Notes: generated from the sequence alone by a model not told the origin. Counted from the stretch's first letter, positions 26,324 through 36,071 are shown. The stretch is 64,000 bases of DNA from Clostridia bacterium (GCA_017453365.1 JAFTKH010000012.1:1-64000), one strand, 5' to 3'. Program-made: numbers and translations.

Positions 26324-29300
26324 GTGGGAAAGGGTATATACACCTACTACAAGGAGCGTCTGATTGAAATCGGCGGCAGCAACAAGTGCCTTTATCTCAA
26401 GAGCGTATCGAAGAAAAATGCGTACGACGTAGGACGCATCTTCGAGGGCCGCGACGATAAGGTTGCAGAGCTTGTAGACTTCCTATGGTCGGGCAAAAAA
26501 TATGCGCTGACCGTTATTGACAAAAACGAACAGACAGATATAGTAAGAAATATTACGGGCAACGACGGAGGCTTCGACTACGAGGCAGAGGGTCTAAACG
26601 ACTCTGCACTCAAAAAGCGGGCGAAGGCTCTCTCGGAGGACGAGAGGCGCGTCATTGAGGCGGAGGTCACGAAGATAAAGGAGCTAAAGCGCGAGATAGA
26701 TGAGCTTGAGGCCGAAACGGGACGATACGAGCTCTACCTCGGCTACCCCTTCGTATTCGGCTGCATTCCGCAGGGGTCGCAGAAAACGCTTATCAAAGCG
26801 CCCCTTCTTCTCTTCCCGATAAGGATAGAGATAGAGGACGACCACACGGTGGAGATACGCCCGAACGAGGCAGAGAAAATACATATAAATCACGCTCTGG
26901 TGTACGCATACGCTCAATCGAAGAAGCTGAATATAGAGCAGCTCGACCTCGAATACGACGACCTCTCCTCCTTTAAGTCCGTATCCGACGTTGTGGACTA
27001 TCTTCGGGCAGCAAGGATAAGAATAGACTGCCAGCCGTCGAAAAACGTTTTTGCTTATTCGAAATTTAAGGAGCCCGAGGGGCGCGCGGAGCTTTCGGTA
27101 AGATACGCTGCCGTAATGGGCCGCTTCCCTCTCTCGAACTCGATATACAACGACTACACCGCACTCGAGAAGAAGAACCTCACGAACGATGCCGTATGCG
27201 AGCTTCTACGCATAGGCAAGGTAAAGAAGAAAAAGGAAAAGAAGAAGGCAAAGGCAGATACCCCTGCGAGCACCTACGCCGTGAAGATGCTCGACTACGC
27301 GCAGTCACGCGTGGTACAGCGTGTCGGAGAATGCGGCAATATGGTCATCTACGGCCCTCCCGGAACGGGTAAGTCGCAAACTATAGTCAACATAATAACC
27401 GACGCTATCTGCAAGCACAAGCGAGTGCTCGTCGTATCGCAGAAAAAGGCGGCGCTCGACGTCGTATACAACCGTCTCGGAAATCTTAACGAGCGGGCGA
27501 TGTACATAACCGACGAGAGCCGCGAGCGGCGCTTCTTCTACGACCGTTGCATTACCGCTCACAATAAGGAGATGTCGGCTGACCTCTCGGGTGTTGCGGA
27601 GCTTGAGCGCGAATACGCCGCGCTGGAAGAAAAGATAAGCCGCGAGGAAAAGAAGCTCGACACGATATTCGCGGCGCTCAACACTACGCGTCCCTTCGGT
27701 CTTTCTCTTGCGAAGATGTATTCCTCGTCGGAAAATCTGACTAAGAGCTCCACCGAATATTCAATATATCTTAAGATGCTCGAGCATCCTGAGCTCATGG
27801 CACTGAATTTTGCAGAGCTCGACGATGCGCTTTTCGGAATACGCTCGATGAACCTCGGAGAGATGTATTTCAAGTTTATGCAGGATAAGGAGAAAAACCC
27901 CCTTATCGACAATATGCAGGCAGACCTCGACATTCGTACCCTCGCGGAGGTGAAGGGACAGCTTGAGGAGATATCGAAGGCTAAAAAGGGTCTTTTCAAC
28001 ACCGCGAAATATCCGTATTACAGACAGGTGCTCACCTACTACCCTATGATGAAGAGCGAGGAGAGCGTCGACTCTATCGTAAGGATGCAAAGAAAGCTTG
28101 AGTACCCGGGAGCTTCCATTTTCAAAAAAGCGAAGCTCGAGAGGTCGATAAAGGAGCAGTTCCTCGATACGCTCGATGCAATAGAGCTCTTTGTAAAGGA
28201 ATACGGCTGTCTTCTCCGCGTTCTCACAGATGACGGATATTTATCGGTAATAGACAACCTTCTGCGCGGAAACACAGGCTACATAAAGCTCGTTTACGAT
28301 GCTCTTGATAACTATATCGCGATAAGAGATTTTTCGACACTGCTCGCGAGCCTGGATGAAAACAAGCTTAATATACTGAATTTTGCCTACACCGAGTGTC
28401 GCGGATATTCAAACTACTGCGACATTATAGGCAAATTCCTCGCAATAAGGATATATCACGAGGTGCTGAAATACGAGAAGATGTATGAACGCGACCTCGC
28501 GAATATCGTCGACTACAACGACATTATCTCGAAGATTGAAAAGCTGAAGGAGGCCGAGCTTGAGGTAGCCCGCAAGCTCGCCGCAGGAAAGAACAGCATC
28601 GATTACGAGACGATGTACGAGGCGGCGAAGAATAACAAGGACTATCTGTATCAGATATCGAAGAAGCAGAAATACTGGCCTATCAGAAGGACTATGGAGA
28701 TATACGGAGATTTCATAATTTCCCTATTTCCCTGCTGGCTTCTCTCTCCCGAGAACGTATCCTCGCTTTTACCCCTCACGAAAAATATGTTCGACATAGT
28801 TATCTTTGACGAGGCGTCGCAGGTATTTATCGAGAGCACGATACCCACGATATACAGGGGAAAATCCATTGTAGTTGCGGGAGATGACAAGCAGCTTCGT
28901 CCCTCGACAACCTTTATGAAGCGTTATCTCGGCGCGGACCCCGAGTCGCAGGACGACCTGTCTGTTCAGGCGGCACTCGAGGTCGACAGCCTGCTCGACC
29001 TTGCGGTAGCGAGGTACGACAGTGCGAACCTCACCTATCACTACCGTTCGCGTGCAAGAGAGCTAATCGACTTCTCCAATGCGGCATTCTATTCCTCGGG
29101 ACTCGGTATAGCACCGAACATCTCGAAGAACCCCTCCGACAGACCTATTGAAAGATACAAGGTCGCAGGAAAATGGATAGACAGGCACAACGTCGAGGAG
29201 GCACGAAAGGTGGTATCCATCCTCGCGGAGCTGTTCAAGACGCGGAAAAACAACGAGAGCATAGGCATTATAACCTTCAACAGCGACCAGCAGAGCTGTA

Positions 29301-30145
29301 TTAACGACGAGCTCGACCTTTTCGCTGCGCAAAATCCCGAATTCCGCGAGGAGCTCCACCGCGAAAGACGCAGAGTCGAGGACGGCGAGGACACGAGCCT
29401 CTTCATCAAGAACCTCGAAAACGTTCAGGGTGACGAGCGCGACATAATAATATTCTCGATAGGCTACGCGGAAAACGAGAACGGAAAGGTATATACCTCC
29501 TTCGGCTCACTGTCGGCAGAGGGCGGTGAAAACCGTCTGAACGTCGCTATAACACGTGCGAGGTCGAAGATAATCGTCGTAACCAGCATCGAGCCCGAGC
29601 AGCTGCGCGTCGACGGCGCGAAGAACAACGGACCGAAGCTTTTACAGAAGTATCTAATGTACGTACGGGCAATTTCTGCCTCCGACCACGAGGGCGCGTC
29701 GGAAATTCTCGCTAGCATAGCTCCGAGGGAGCCCGAGGACGAGCGGAGGATAACCTCGGTCGTAGAGGTTGAGGAGCAGATAAAGGAAAAGCTCGAGCGG
29801 CTCGGCTACTCGGTCGACACCTGCCTCGGCGACAGGAGCAACAGAATATCTCTCGCCATATACGACGGGAAGGAGGACAGATATCTGTTGGGCATCGAGC
29901 TCGACAAGGATGCCTTCGCAGGCTCGGACTCCTCTCTTGAGCGTGACGTATATAAGCCTATGTTCCATAGGGAGCGCGGCTGGACGGTTATCAGAGTATG
30001 GTGCCGCGACTGGTGGCTCTATCCGCAGAAGGTCATAAAGACCATAGTATCTGCGGCGGAGAAAAACAAAAAGCCCGAGGTAAACGCAAAGAAGGCTGAA
30101 AAGGCTACGAAAAAGCCAAAAAAGAAAAAGGAAGCCGAGGAATAA
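26324..30145 (+). CDS. Superfamily 1 (Upf1-like) helicase with C-terminal nuclease-like domain
   Basis: 1273 residues. An N-terminal domain of about 330 residues is followed by Walker A NMVIYGPPGTGKSQTIVNII. A long helical insertion comes next (about 420-790), then Walker B DIVIFDEASQVFIESTIPTI, motif III VAGDDKQLRPSTT, and the late motifs ENVQGDERDIIIFSIGYAEN and NRLNVAITRARSKIIVV. The C-terminal 130 residues (EEQIKEKLERLGYSVDTCLG, then LLGIELDKDAFAGSDSSLER) resemble the Vsr/DUF559-like nuclease domain found behind such helicases. A lysine-rich tail ends the protein. GTG start after GGGAGG. A role in DNA repair or anti-phage defence is possible; no partner gene is present. Confidence 0.82.
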   Translation: MGKGIYTYYKERLIEIGGSNKCLYLKSVSKKNAYDVGRIFEGRDDKVAELVDFLWSGKKYALTVIDKNEQTDIVRNITGNDGGFDYEAEGLNDSALKKRAKALSEDERRVIEAEVTKIKELKREIDELEAETGRYELYLGYPFVFGCIPQGSQKTLIKAPLLLFPIRIEIEDDHTVEIRPNEAEKIHINHALVYAYAQSKKLNIEQLDLEYDDLSSFKSVSDVVDYLRAARIRIDCQPSKNVFAYSKFKEPEGRAELSVRYAAVMGRFPLSNSIYNDYTALEKKNLTNDAVCELLRIGKVKKKKEKKKAKADTPASTYAVKMLDYAQSRVVQRVGECGNMVIYGPPGTGKSQTIVNIITDAICKHKRVLVVSQKKAALDVVYNRLGNLNERAMYITDESRERRFFYDRCITAHNKEMSADLSGVAELEREYAALEEKISREEKKLDTIFAALNTTRPFGLSLAKMYSSSENLTKSSTEYSIYLKMLEHPELMALNFAELDDALFGIRSMNLGEMYFKFMQDKEKNPLIDNMQADLDIRTLAEVKGQLEEISKAKKGLFNTAKYPYYRQVLTYYPMMKSEESVDSIVRMQRKLEYPGASIFKKAKLERSIKEQFLDTLDAIELFVKEYGCLLRVLTDDGYLSVIDNLLRGNTGYIKLVYDALDNYIAIRDFSTLLASLDENKLNILNFAYTECRGYSNYCDIIGKFLAIRIYHEVLKYEKMYERDLANIVDYNDIISKIEKLKEAELEVARKLAAGKNSIDYETMYEAAKNNKDYLYQISKKQKYWPIRRTMEIYGDFIISLFPCWLLSPENVSSLLPLTKNMFDIVIFDEASQVFIESTIPTIYRGKSIVVAGDDKQLRPSTTFMKRYLGADPESQDDLSVQAALEVDSLLDLAVARYDSANLTYHYRSRARELIDFSNAAFYSSGLGIAPNISKNPSDRPIERYKVAGKWIDRHNVEEARKVVSILAELFKTRKNNESIGIITFNSDQQSCINDELDLFAAQNPEFREELHRERRRVEDGEDTSLFIKNLENVQGDERDIIIFSIGYAENENGKVYTSFGSLSAEGGENRLNVAITRARSKIIVVTSIEPEQLRVDGAKNNGPKLLQKYLMYVRAISASDHEGASEILASIAPREPEDERRITSVVEVEEQIKEKLERLGYSVDTCLGDRSNRISLAIYDGKEDRYLLGIELDKDAFAGSDSSLERDVYKPMFHRERGWTVIRVWCRDWWLYPQKVIKTIVSAAEKNKKPEVNAKKAEKATKKPKKKKEAEE

Positions 30146-30180
30146 TCTCCCCGTTTTTCCTTAAAATTAATACATTGTTA

Positions 30181-30209
30181 TTGATTTATTTATAAAAAAG
30201 GTGTATAAT
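30181..30209 (+). promoter_or_regulatory. Promoter of yajC
   Basis: TTGATT (30181-30186), 17-bp spacer, TATAAT (30204-30209), about 32 nt before the ATG. Confidence 0.8.
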
Positions 30210-30241
30210 AACAAAGTAAAATCAACTGAAAGGGTAATTCA

Positions 30242-30712
30242 ATGAACATTTTTTCATTTATGCTCGACGGCTCGGGCGATGCTCTCAGCTCCGCTATTAC
30301 GATAGGCGGTATAGTTCTTCTCGTAGTGGTATTCTATTTCTTTATGATACGCCCGCAAAGAAAGCAGGAAAAGCGCGATGCCGAGATGCGTAACGCTCTT
30401 ATGGTGGGCGACGAGGTAACGACAATCGGCGGTATCATCGGTAAGGTCGTTTCTATCAAGGAAGAGACCTTCGTGCTCGAGACCACGAAGGACAGAACGA
30501 AGATACGCTTCCTTAAGGGCGCTATCAGAAGCGTTGACGTTAAGGTTGCAGACCTTGTAGCTGCTTCCGAAGAGGCTGCGAAGACCGAAGAGGCAAAGAA
30601 GGAGAACTCTCCCGAGGCGGCTCCCGAGATAGCACCCGAGGCGCTCGCAGATGCCCCCGTCGAGGCGGCGGAGAGCACCGAGACAAAGAAGAGCTCGAAG
30701 AAGAAAAAGTAA
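30242..30712 (+). CDS. yajC: Preprotein translocase accessory subunit YajC
   Basis: A 156-residue protein. One N-terminal membrane helix (about 20-37) ends in FFMIRPQRKQEKRDAEMRNA, then the hallmark GDEVTTIGGIIGKVVSIKEE. YajC associates with SecDF-YidC at the membrane. The C-terminal 60 residues are an added Ala/Glu/Pro- and Lys-rich tail, absent from most YajC proteins and probably disordered. Own promoter and terminator; no secDF next door. Confidence 0.92.
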   Translation: MNIFSFMLDGSGDALSSAITIGGIVLLVVVFYFFMIRPQRKQEKRDAEMRNALMVGDEVTTIGGIIGKVVSIKEETFVLETTKDRTKIRFLKGAIRSVDVKVADLVAASEEAAKTEEAKKENSPEAAPEIAPEALADAPVEAAESTETKKSSKKKK

Positions 30713-30736
30713 GCTAAAATCCGTCATATTTCCTTT

Positions 30737-30783
30737 GGTATGGGAATAGGCTTTATTACGAAGTCATATTCCCATACCTTTAT
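30737..30783 (+). terminator. Terminator after yajC
   Basis: 12-bp stem GGTATGGGAATA/TATTCCCATACC (30737-30748 with 30767-30778), followed by TTTATTTTAT. Confidence 0.82.
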
Positions 30784-30807
30784 TTTATCAAGAAAGAGGA
30801 AATAACG

Positions 30808-31212
30808 ATGACAAGACATTCGAAAAGACACGAAGCGCCGGGCGGAGTAGCCTTTATGCTCCTCGGCACACTCGCCTCGGCTCTTCTGACGGCCGTGCTC
30901 ACCTTCATCTTCTCCTTCATATCCTATTCCACAAAGAACCCTGACAGCACGGTTGGGATATTTTCAATAATAGCGCTGATACTAACTGCGGCGGTTACAG
31001 GCTTCACGGTGTCGAGGCTTAAGGGCGAGGGCGGCGTTCTGATAGCAACACTGTCGTCTCTCCTTTTCACGCTTATCCTTCTGCTTATAGGCCTTATCGC
31101 GGGCGGCGGGTCTCTCCCCCTCGGCTGTATTATCAACTATTTGTGCTTTATTGCCGTATCGGCACTCGCGGCGGTGCTCGGCAGACGTCGCGGAAGAAGG
31201 GTGCGCAGGTAG
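30808..31212 (+). CDS. TIGR04086 family membrane protein
   Basis: A 134-residue protein with four membrane segments (about 12-35, 48-68, 76-97, 102-122) and a basic C-terminal tail. It follows yajC, the usual neighbourhood of the TIGR04086 family in Clostridia. Function unknown. GAGG lies 8 nt before the ATG. An intrinsic terminator follows at 31261. Confidence 0.8.
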   Translation: MTRHSKRHEAPGGVAFMLLGTLASALLTAVLTFIFSFISYSTKNPDSTVGIFSIIALILTAAVTGFTVSRLKGEGGVLIATLSSLLFTLILLLIGLIAGGGSLPLGCIINYLCFIAVSALAAVLGRRRGRRVRR

Positions 31213-31260
31213 AGCATAAGACCGCTTCTTTCACGAACGAAAAAATCAATGATTATTACG

Positions 31261-31295
31261 GGAGAAAACCGATGCCTGCGGTTTTCTCCATTTTT
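31261..31295 (+). terminator. Terminator after the TIGR04086 gene
   Basis: 11-bp stem GGAGAAAACCG/CGGTTTTCTCC with a 7-nt loop, then ATTTTT. It ends the plus-strand transcript before the convergent kinase gene. Confidence 0.85.
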
Positions 31296-31386
31296 AACTT
31301 TTCATTTCTCTTGCATCTCTCCCTCTCGCCGTAGGCCTATACAGCCTCGGTACGGGAGCGGGAATTACTGTTCAAAATTTAATATC

Positions 31387-32214
31387 TTATTTAAGAAGCT
31401 CTATGTAATAAGGTAACGCCTCTTCGAAATTCACGCCGTAGAAGCGGTGATTTTCGTCCTGCATCGTCTTCCTCATACACTCGAGTGTGAAGTCGACCGC
31501 GATACGAAGCGCATTCTCGGTAGAATGACCGCGCATAAGCGCACCGAGTGTCGCAGAGGCGTAGACGTCGCCCGTGCCGTGGAAGGATGCGGGGAGCTTC
31601 TCATTTGCATAGAAATAGTAGCTATCCTTCTCGCTGTCGTACATATATACGCCTATCTCGTCCTCCTTAAAGCCTATACCCGTGAGCGCTGCACACCGAC
31701 AGCCTAGGCCCGCAAGCTTACGGAGCAGCTCCCTTACGTAGGCCTCGTCATAATTAGGGTTATAGGGAACGCCGAGCATAAACGACGCTTCCGTAATGTT
31801 GGGAATTATAAGGTCCGCCTTCGAGCAGAGCTTCGCCATAGAGGCAGCAAACTCGGGGGTAAAGCCCGAATAAAGCTTACCGTTATCGGCCATAACGGGG
31901 TCTATAACTACCGTAGCTCCCTTACCGTGACGGTCAATAAAATCCGAAACGAGCTCAAGCTGCTTAAATGAGCCGAGGTATCCGGTATAAATAGCGTCGA
32001 AATCTATGCCGAGCTCCGAGAAGGTGTCGGATATCGGCTGTATCTCTTCGGTGAGGTCGCAGAAGGTGAACTTCGGGAAGGCGGTGTGTGTGGAAAGCAC
32101 TGCCGTGGGGAGCACGCCGGCCTCGACGCCTGCTGCTGAAATTATGGGGAGGGCAACGGTAAGTGAGCACTTACCTACGCAGGATATATCCTGTACTGTC
32201 ATTATTCTTTTCAT
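31387..32214 (-). CDS. Pyridoxamine/pyridoxal kinase
   Basis: A 275-residue ribokinase-fold enzyme of the pyridoxamine kinase group, which phosphorylates B6 vitamers. The N-terminal MKRIMTVQDISCVGKCSLTV and LPTAVLSTHTAFPKFTFCDL are typical of clostridial PdxK/PdxY-like kinases. It has VVIDPVMADNGKLYSGF and the catalytic anion hole ASFHGTGDVYASATLGAL with the base Asp. Normal length. AGGCGG precedes the ATG, and it has its own promoter in the gap to murA. Confidence 0.9.
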   Translation of the reverse strand: MKRIMTVQDISCVGKCSLTVALPIISAAGVEAGVLPTAVLSTHTAFPKFTFCDLTEEIQPISDTFSELGIDFDAIYTGYLGSFKQLELVSDFIDRHGKGATVVIDPVMADNGKLYSGFTPEFAASMAKLCSKADLIIPNITEASFMLGVPYNPNYDEAYVRELLRKLAGLGCRCAALTGIGFKEDEIGVYMYDSEKDSYYFYANEKLPASFHGTGDVYASATLGALMRGHSTENALRIAVDFTLECMRKTMQDENHRFYGVNFEEALPYYIELLK

Positions 32215-32246
32215 TTTTTTATCCGCCTTTCGCTTTTATACTCTAT

Positions 32247-32274
32247 ATTTTACTCGGTTTTACCTACTTGTCAA
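32247..32274 (-). promoter_or_regulatory. Promoter of the pyridoxamine kinase gene
   Basis: Minus strand: TTGACA (32274-32269), 16-bp spacer, TAAAAT (32252-32247). Confidence 0.75.
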
Positions 32275-32299
32275 GTAGTTTAAAGAATTTTTTTATTTT

Positions 32300-33523
32300 T
32301 CAGCTCACATACCTTATTTTTGCGCCAAGCAGCAACAGCTTTTCACACAATCTCTCGTAGCCGCGGAAAAGAAGCTCGCCGGACTCTACTCTGCTCTCCC
32401 CCCTCGCCGTAAGCGCGGCGAGAAGACAGGCAGCGCCGCCCCGTAAATCAAGAGCTCTCACAGACGAGGAATGCAAGCGCGAGGGATATATTTCCGCCAG
32501 ATTTTTTTCCACTGCGGAGGAAAGTCCCATTTTTTGAAGCTCCGCAAGATATCCGAACCGCCCCTCCCATACGGTATCGGTAATGCTGCCACCCAGAAAG
32601 CAGCCGAGTACGGGCGCGGCTATTGGCTGAAGGTCGGTGGGAAAGCCGGGATATGGCAGTGTCGTTATATCAGTCCGTGAACGGAGCCTGCCTCGAAGAA
32701 GAAGCGTACCGCCCCGCCTCACCAGCGAAGCGCCCGAGGAAATAAAGGGAAAAAGAAAGCCCGAAAGCTCGGGGGCCTCCGCCCCCTCGACCCCAACGCT
32801 GCCATCGTTCAAAAGCGAAAGGGCAAGATAGGTTCCCGCCTCTATCATATCTCCGGGGATAGTAACCTCTCCCCCGTGCAACTCCCCTCCCCTTATCGTC
32901 AGGGTATCCTCCGCCGTATCGATATGAGCGCCGGCGGAGCGCAGAAATTCTATAAGCGTATTTATATGCGGCTCACCTGCCGCGCCCGATATTCTGCTCT
33001 CTCCCGCAACGCTCGAGGCTAAAAGAAGCGAGTTCACGGTAGCCCCAACCGAGCGCTTCGGGAAGCGTATGGTAAAGGGGTTCTGTGCCTGTGCCTCGAG
33101 AACGTCACCCAGCCTCTCGGCGCCATAGGCCTCGGCAGCGCGGAGGTGCATATCTATCGGACGGTGGGAGAAATTACAGCCGCCGAAGCTACCGAGGCAC
33201 GCCCGTCCGAATCTGCCTAGCGACGCACCGAGCAGGTAGGTTGATGCGCGTATTCTTTCGGTCAAGGCAGTGCTCGGGATTACGTAATTCAAATTTTCCG
33301 TATTGATTACCGTCAAGTGCCCCCTACGCGATATTACCGCACCGTACTCTGCAATAAGCTCCAAAGCTACATTCACGTCCTCGATATCGGGCAGGTTTGA
33401 TATTCTCGACACACCGTGCGTTAAAAGGGTCGCAAAAATAATAGGGAGGGCGGCGTTCTTCGAGCCGCTCACCGACACTGTGCCGCGCAGCTCTCGCTCC
33501 CCCTCCACGATAAAAGTTCCCAT
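32300..33523 (-). CDS. murA: UDP-N-acetylglucosamine 1-carboxyvinyltransferase (MurA family)
   Basis: A 407-residue enolpyruvyl transferase for the first committed step of peptidoglycan synthesis. Conserved sites are SGSKNAALPI (Lys22 equivalent), FGGCNFSHRPIDMHL, which holds the Cys115 equivalent and hence the fosfomycin target, and FPTDLQPIAAP with the catalytic Asp. The C terminus has FRGYERLCEKLLLLGAKI. The text around the Cys diverges from typical MurA (GGCNFS rather than GGCTIG), and the protein is slightly short, so it may be a second MurA/MurZ paralogue. GGAG lies 7 nt before ATG. Confidence 0.9.
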   Translation of the reverse strand: MGTFIVEGERELRGTVSVSGSKNAALPIIFATLLTHGVSRISNLPDIEDVNVALELIAEYGAVISRRGHLTVINTENLNYVIPSTALTERIRASTYLLGASLGRFGRACLGSFGGCNFSHRPIDMHLRAAEAYGAERLGDVLEAQAQNPFTIRFPKRSVGATVNSLLLASSVAGESRISGAAGEPHINTLIEFLRSAGAHIDTAEDTLTIRGGELHGGEVTIPGDMIEAGTYLALSLLNDGSVGVEGAEAPELSGFLFPFISSGASLVRRGGTLLLRGRLRSRTDITTLPYPGFPTDLQPIAAPVLGCFLGGSITDTVWEGRFGYLAELQKMGLSSAVEKNLAEIYPSRLHSSSVRALDLRGGAACLLAALTARGESRVESGELLFRGYERLCEKLLLLGAKIRYVS

Positions 33524-33578
33524 AGGCGTCTCCTCTGTCGTACTTACAGTACATCTTATTCGAGGAGCGCAAAAACCG

Positions 33579-34667
33579 TTAATCCGTATAATAAGCCACA
33601 GCGAGCCTCACGACGAAGCTATATGAAACTACTCCCTCGGTGCCGTTGGTTTTCAGGTATATATCGTTCGCCTTATCGTTTATCTTTCCAAGCGTGCTGC
33701 CCTTGTATTTCGCACTCACATCACGCGATGCAAGAATATCGGTACGTGCGACGGCAGACAGCTCTGCGGAGAGCTCCGAGTACAGCTCTGCATCAAGAGA
33801 ATACAGTGCCGAGGCAAGGTATTCGTAAAGTGAGAGATACCCGCTGTACCTAACGTATGGGTCGGACGAGTAGGCGCATACGAGATGCGCTATAAAATTC
33901 GCCTCGTTCTCCCGCGCTATACCGCGCTGGTGCGCAAATTCGTGCGCCACCGTGAACGGCAGATTGTAGTCCGGATATTCCATATTTACGTTCGCCTCGC
34001 CCGTAAAGGGACTGTATATCCCGGTTATGCGCATAGAGGACATAACCGTGCTGGCGAGCACCGGCTTTGCCCGTGATGAGAAGGTATGAACGTCGGGGTA
34101 ATCCTCCGAGAGGGCAAGATAGGCCGCCGAAATTTTCTCCGAGAGCTCATCCATAGAATACCCCATTTCGCTGGCTCCCGACGGGGCGGTAAGCCCCTCT
34201 GCGCATTTGTTTACCTCGTCCCTCACCAAAATAAAGACCTCTGTAAGCTCCTCCTCCGATATTTCCTCTTCCTCGCTAAGACCGAGACTCTCCGAGATAG
34301 GAGAGGCACGGTATGCTATACCGAATGAGAAAATATAAGTAGATAAAAGAAGCGAAATGACGGAAAGAGCAACGGCAATAAACCGTATACGTCCAAGCCC
34401 CCGCCTCGTAAGTCCGAAAATTAAAGCGATAACAAGCGCCGGGACGAGTAAAATCAAAAGAAGCTCAAAAAGAGAAAAAGGAAGAAAGCCTGTCAAGGAC
34501 GAAAGAAGAAAACGCAGAGCTCTCGATACAGTGGAATTTATAAAATCGGCAAAGGCGGTAATATTTACCGAGAGGATATAAACAAGTGCCGATAGAATAA
34601 AAACTGCAAAGAGGATAAGCGAGGGAGTCGGAATGCATTTTCTTATGGTTTTCGTGACTTTCTTCAT
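33579..34667 (-). CDS. DUF3810 family membrane protein with HExxH motif
   Basis: A 362-residue protein. Three N-terminal membrane segments (about 17-35, 64-84, 95-118) precede an extracytoplasmic domain with an acidic start (EEEEISEEELTE). The domain holds LPFTVAHEFAHQRGIARENE followed by ANFIAHL, an HExxH...E pattern like that of zinc metallopeptidases, matching DUF3810. Proteolysis is inferred, not shown. It is 55 nt upstream of murA on the same strand and 30 nt after the M18 peptidase. Confidence 0.82.
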   Translation of the reverse strand: MKKVTKTIRKCIPTPSLILFAVFILSALVYILSVNITAFADFINSTVSRALRFLLSSLTGFLPFSLFELLLILLVPALVIALIFGLTRRGLGRIRFIAVALSVISLLLSTYIFSFGIAYRASPISESLGLSEEEEISEEELTEVFILVRDEVNKCAEGLTAPSGASEMGYSMDELSEKISAAYLALSEDYPDVHTFSSRAKPVLASTVMSSMRITGIYSPFTGEANVNMEYPDYNLPFTVAHEFAHQRGIARENEANFIAHLVCAYSSDPYVRYSGYLSLYEYLASALYSLDAELYSELSAELSAVARTDILASRDVSAKYKGSTLGKINDKANDIYLKTNGTEGVVSYSFVVRLAVAYYTD

Positions 34668-34697
34668 TTTTCTTTCCGTTATTTTGCAAATAATTAT

Positions 34698-35972
34698 TTA
34701 CTTTTTACGTATATCAAACCCATTTTCCGCAAAAATCAGAGCGGAAGAATAGAATTCCGTGAGGGCAAGTATCATAGCTTCAACGTCGCGGACTCCCGCA
34801 GTCTCAACGGCGGAATGCATCGCGAGCTGCGGCAGGCCTATATCCACGGTGGGAATGCTTACCCTAGTGTCGGATATCGAGCCGAGCGTCGAGCCGCCGG
34901 GCAGGTCAGCCCTGTTATAGTAGCACTGGACGGGTACGTCCGCGCTCTTACATATTTTCTCAAATACGGCGGCGGAGAGGCCGTCGGTAGCGTAACGCTG
35001 GGATGCGTTATATTTTATCACTACACCGCCGTTTAGGACGGGCGCACATCTCGCATCAGACAGCTCGGGGTGATTTGGGTGGAGGGCGTGCGCGTTATCC
35101 GCACTGACCATAAAGCTCTCGGCGAGCATAGCGGAGAGCTCACCGCCCGCTATTCTGCGAAGAGTATCGGCAAGGAAGGTCGAGGCGGCTCCCTGCTTGG
35201 TTTCCGAGCCCACCTCTTCGTTATCAAACACAGCGAGCACGGGCACAGACTCGGCATCCGCAGCAGCGAGGAAGGCCTCGAGGGAGGAGTATACGCAGCC
35301 GGCGTCGTCAAGCCTCGGCGAGAGGAAAAACTCACCGTCGGCACCAAAGCATCTGGACTCCTCTAGGTTATAGAGGAAGAGGTCGTGAGAGAGTATACCG
35401 TCCTCCCCGATGCCGAGCTTTTTCGCAACGAGCGAGAGAAGCCCCTCACCGCCGCGGTTGGAATAGAGAGGAAGCATATCCTGCGCGGGATTTAGGGCCA
35501 CGCCGTCGTTTACGTTACGTCTCAGGTGTATCGCGACGGAGGGAATGGAGACAACGGGCTGCTCAATGTCAACGAGCACAGTACGGACTCCGCTCTCGCT
35601 CTCGACGGCAACCCTGCCCGCTATGGAGAGAGGTCTGTCGAGCCAGCTGTAATATATCATTCCACCGTATTTCTCTGTAGCTATGCGAGTATATGCGCCC
35701 TCGAGCTCAGCATTCATTTTTACCCTAAACGAGGGGGTGTCCGAATGCGATGCGACTATCATAAAGCCGTGAGCAGAGCTTTTATATCTGAAGGCGATAA
35801 GCGACGTACCGTTACGTACCGTGTAATACCTTCCGCCGGGGGAGAGCTTCCACTCACCGCCCTCGGACAGCTCCGTGTAGCCTTCGCTGCGAAGGCGTTC
35901 GGCGGCAGTGTGTACCGTATGGTAGGCCGTGGGCGACGCCTTTATAAAATCAAATAGTCCGTTTATTTTCAT
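34698..35972 (-). CDS. M18 family aminopeptidase
   Basis: A 424-residue tetrahedral aminopeptidase of family M18. Metal and active-site segments are VASHSDTPSFRVK (His), LSPRLDDAGCVYSSLEAFLA (bridging Asp), VFDNEEVGSETKQGA (catalytic Glu pair), VSADNAHALHPNHPE and the C-terminal LPQLAMHSAVETAG (His). It removes N-terminal residues, often acidic, in the cytoplasm. I start at ATG 35972 with GGAG 9 nt upstream; an ATG 5 codons earlier overlaps it. Divergent promoter shared with the M20 peptidase gene. Confidence 0.92.
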   Translation of the reverse strand: MKINGLFDFIKASPTAYHTVHTAAERLRSEGYTELSEGGEWKLSPGGRYYTVRNGTSLIAFRYKSSAHGFMIVASHSDTPSFRVKMNAELEGAYTRIATEKYGGMIYYSWLDRPLSIAGRVAVESESGVRTVLVDIEQPVVSIPSVAIHLRRNVNDGVALNPAQDMLPLYSNRGGEGLLSLVAKKLGIGEDGILSHDLFLYNLEESRCFGADGEFFLSPRLDDAGCVYSSLEAFLAAADAESVPVLAVFDNEEVGSETKQGAASTFLADTLRRIAGGELSAMLAESFMVSADNAHALHPNHPELSDARCAPVLNGGVVIKYNASQRYATDGLSAAVFEKICKSADVPVQCYYNRADLPGGSTLGSISDTRVSIPTVDIGLPQLAMHSAVETAGVRDVEAMILALTEFYSSALIFAENGFDIRKK

Positions 35973-36005
35973 ATTTTCACGCTCCAAAAATATAATTACA
36001 GTTAT

Positions 36006-36034
36006 ATTTTACTATAGCGAGGAAAAAAAGTCAA
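36006..36034 (-). promoter_or_regulatory. Promoter of the M18 aminopeptidase gene
   Basis: Minus strand: TTGACT (36034-36029), 17-bp spacer, TAAAAT (36011-36006). Its -35 is 8 bp from the -35 of the divergent promoter. Confidence 0.8.
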
Positions 36035-36042
36035 CTTTACTG

Positions 36043-36071
36043 TTGAAAAATCCGTTTAATTGCTGTAAAAT
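36043..36071 (+). promoter_or_regulatory. Promoter of the M20-M29 peptidase operon
   Basis: TTGAAA (36043-36048), 17-bp spacer, TAAAAT (36066-36071). Back to back with the M18 promoter, so one regulator could act on both. Confidence 0.8.

Noticed and set aside
26324..30145. Complete multi-gene phage-defence system around the helicase
   Set aside because: Neighbours are housekeeping genes (TtcA-like, yajC) with their own promoters; no methylase, nuclease partner or integrase is near.
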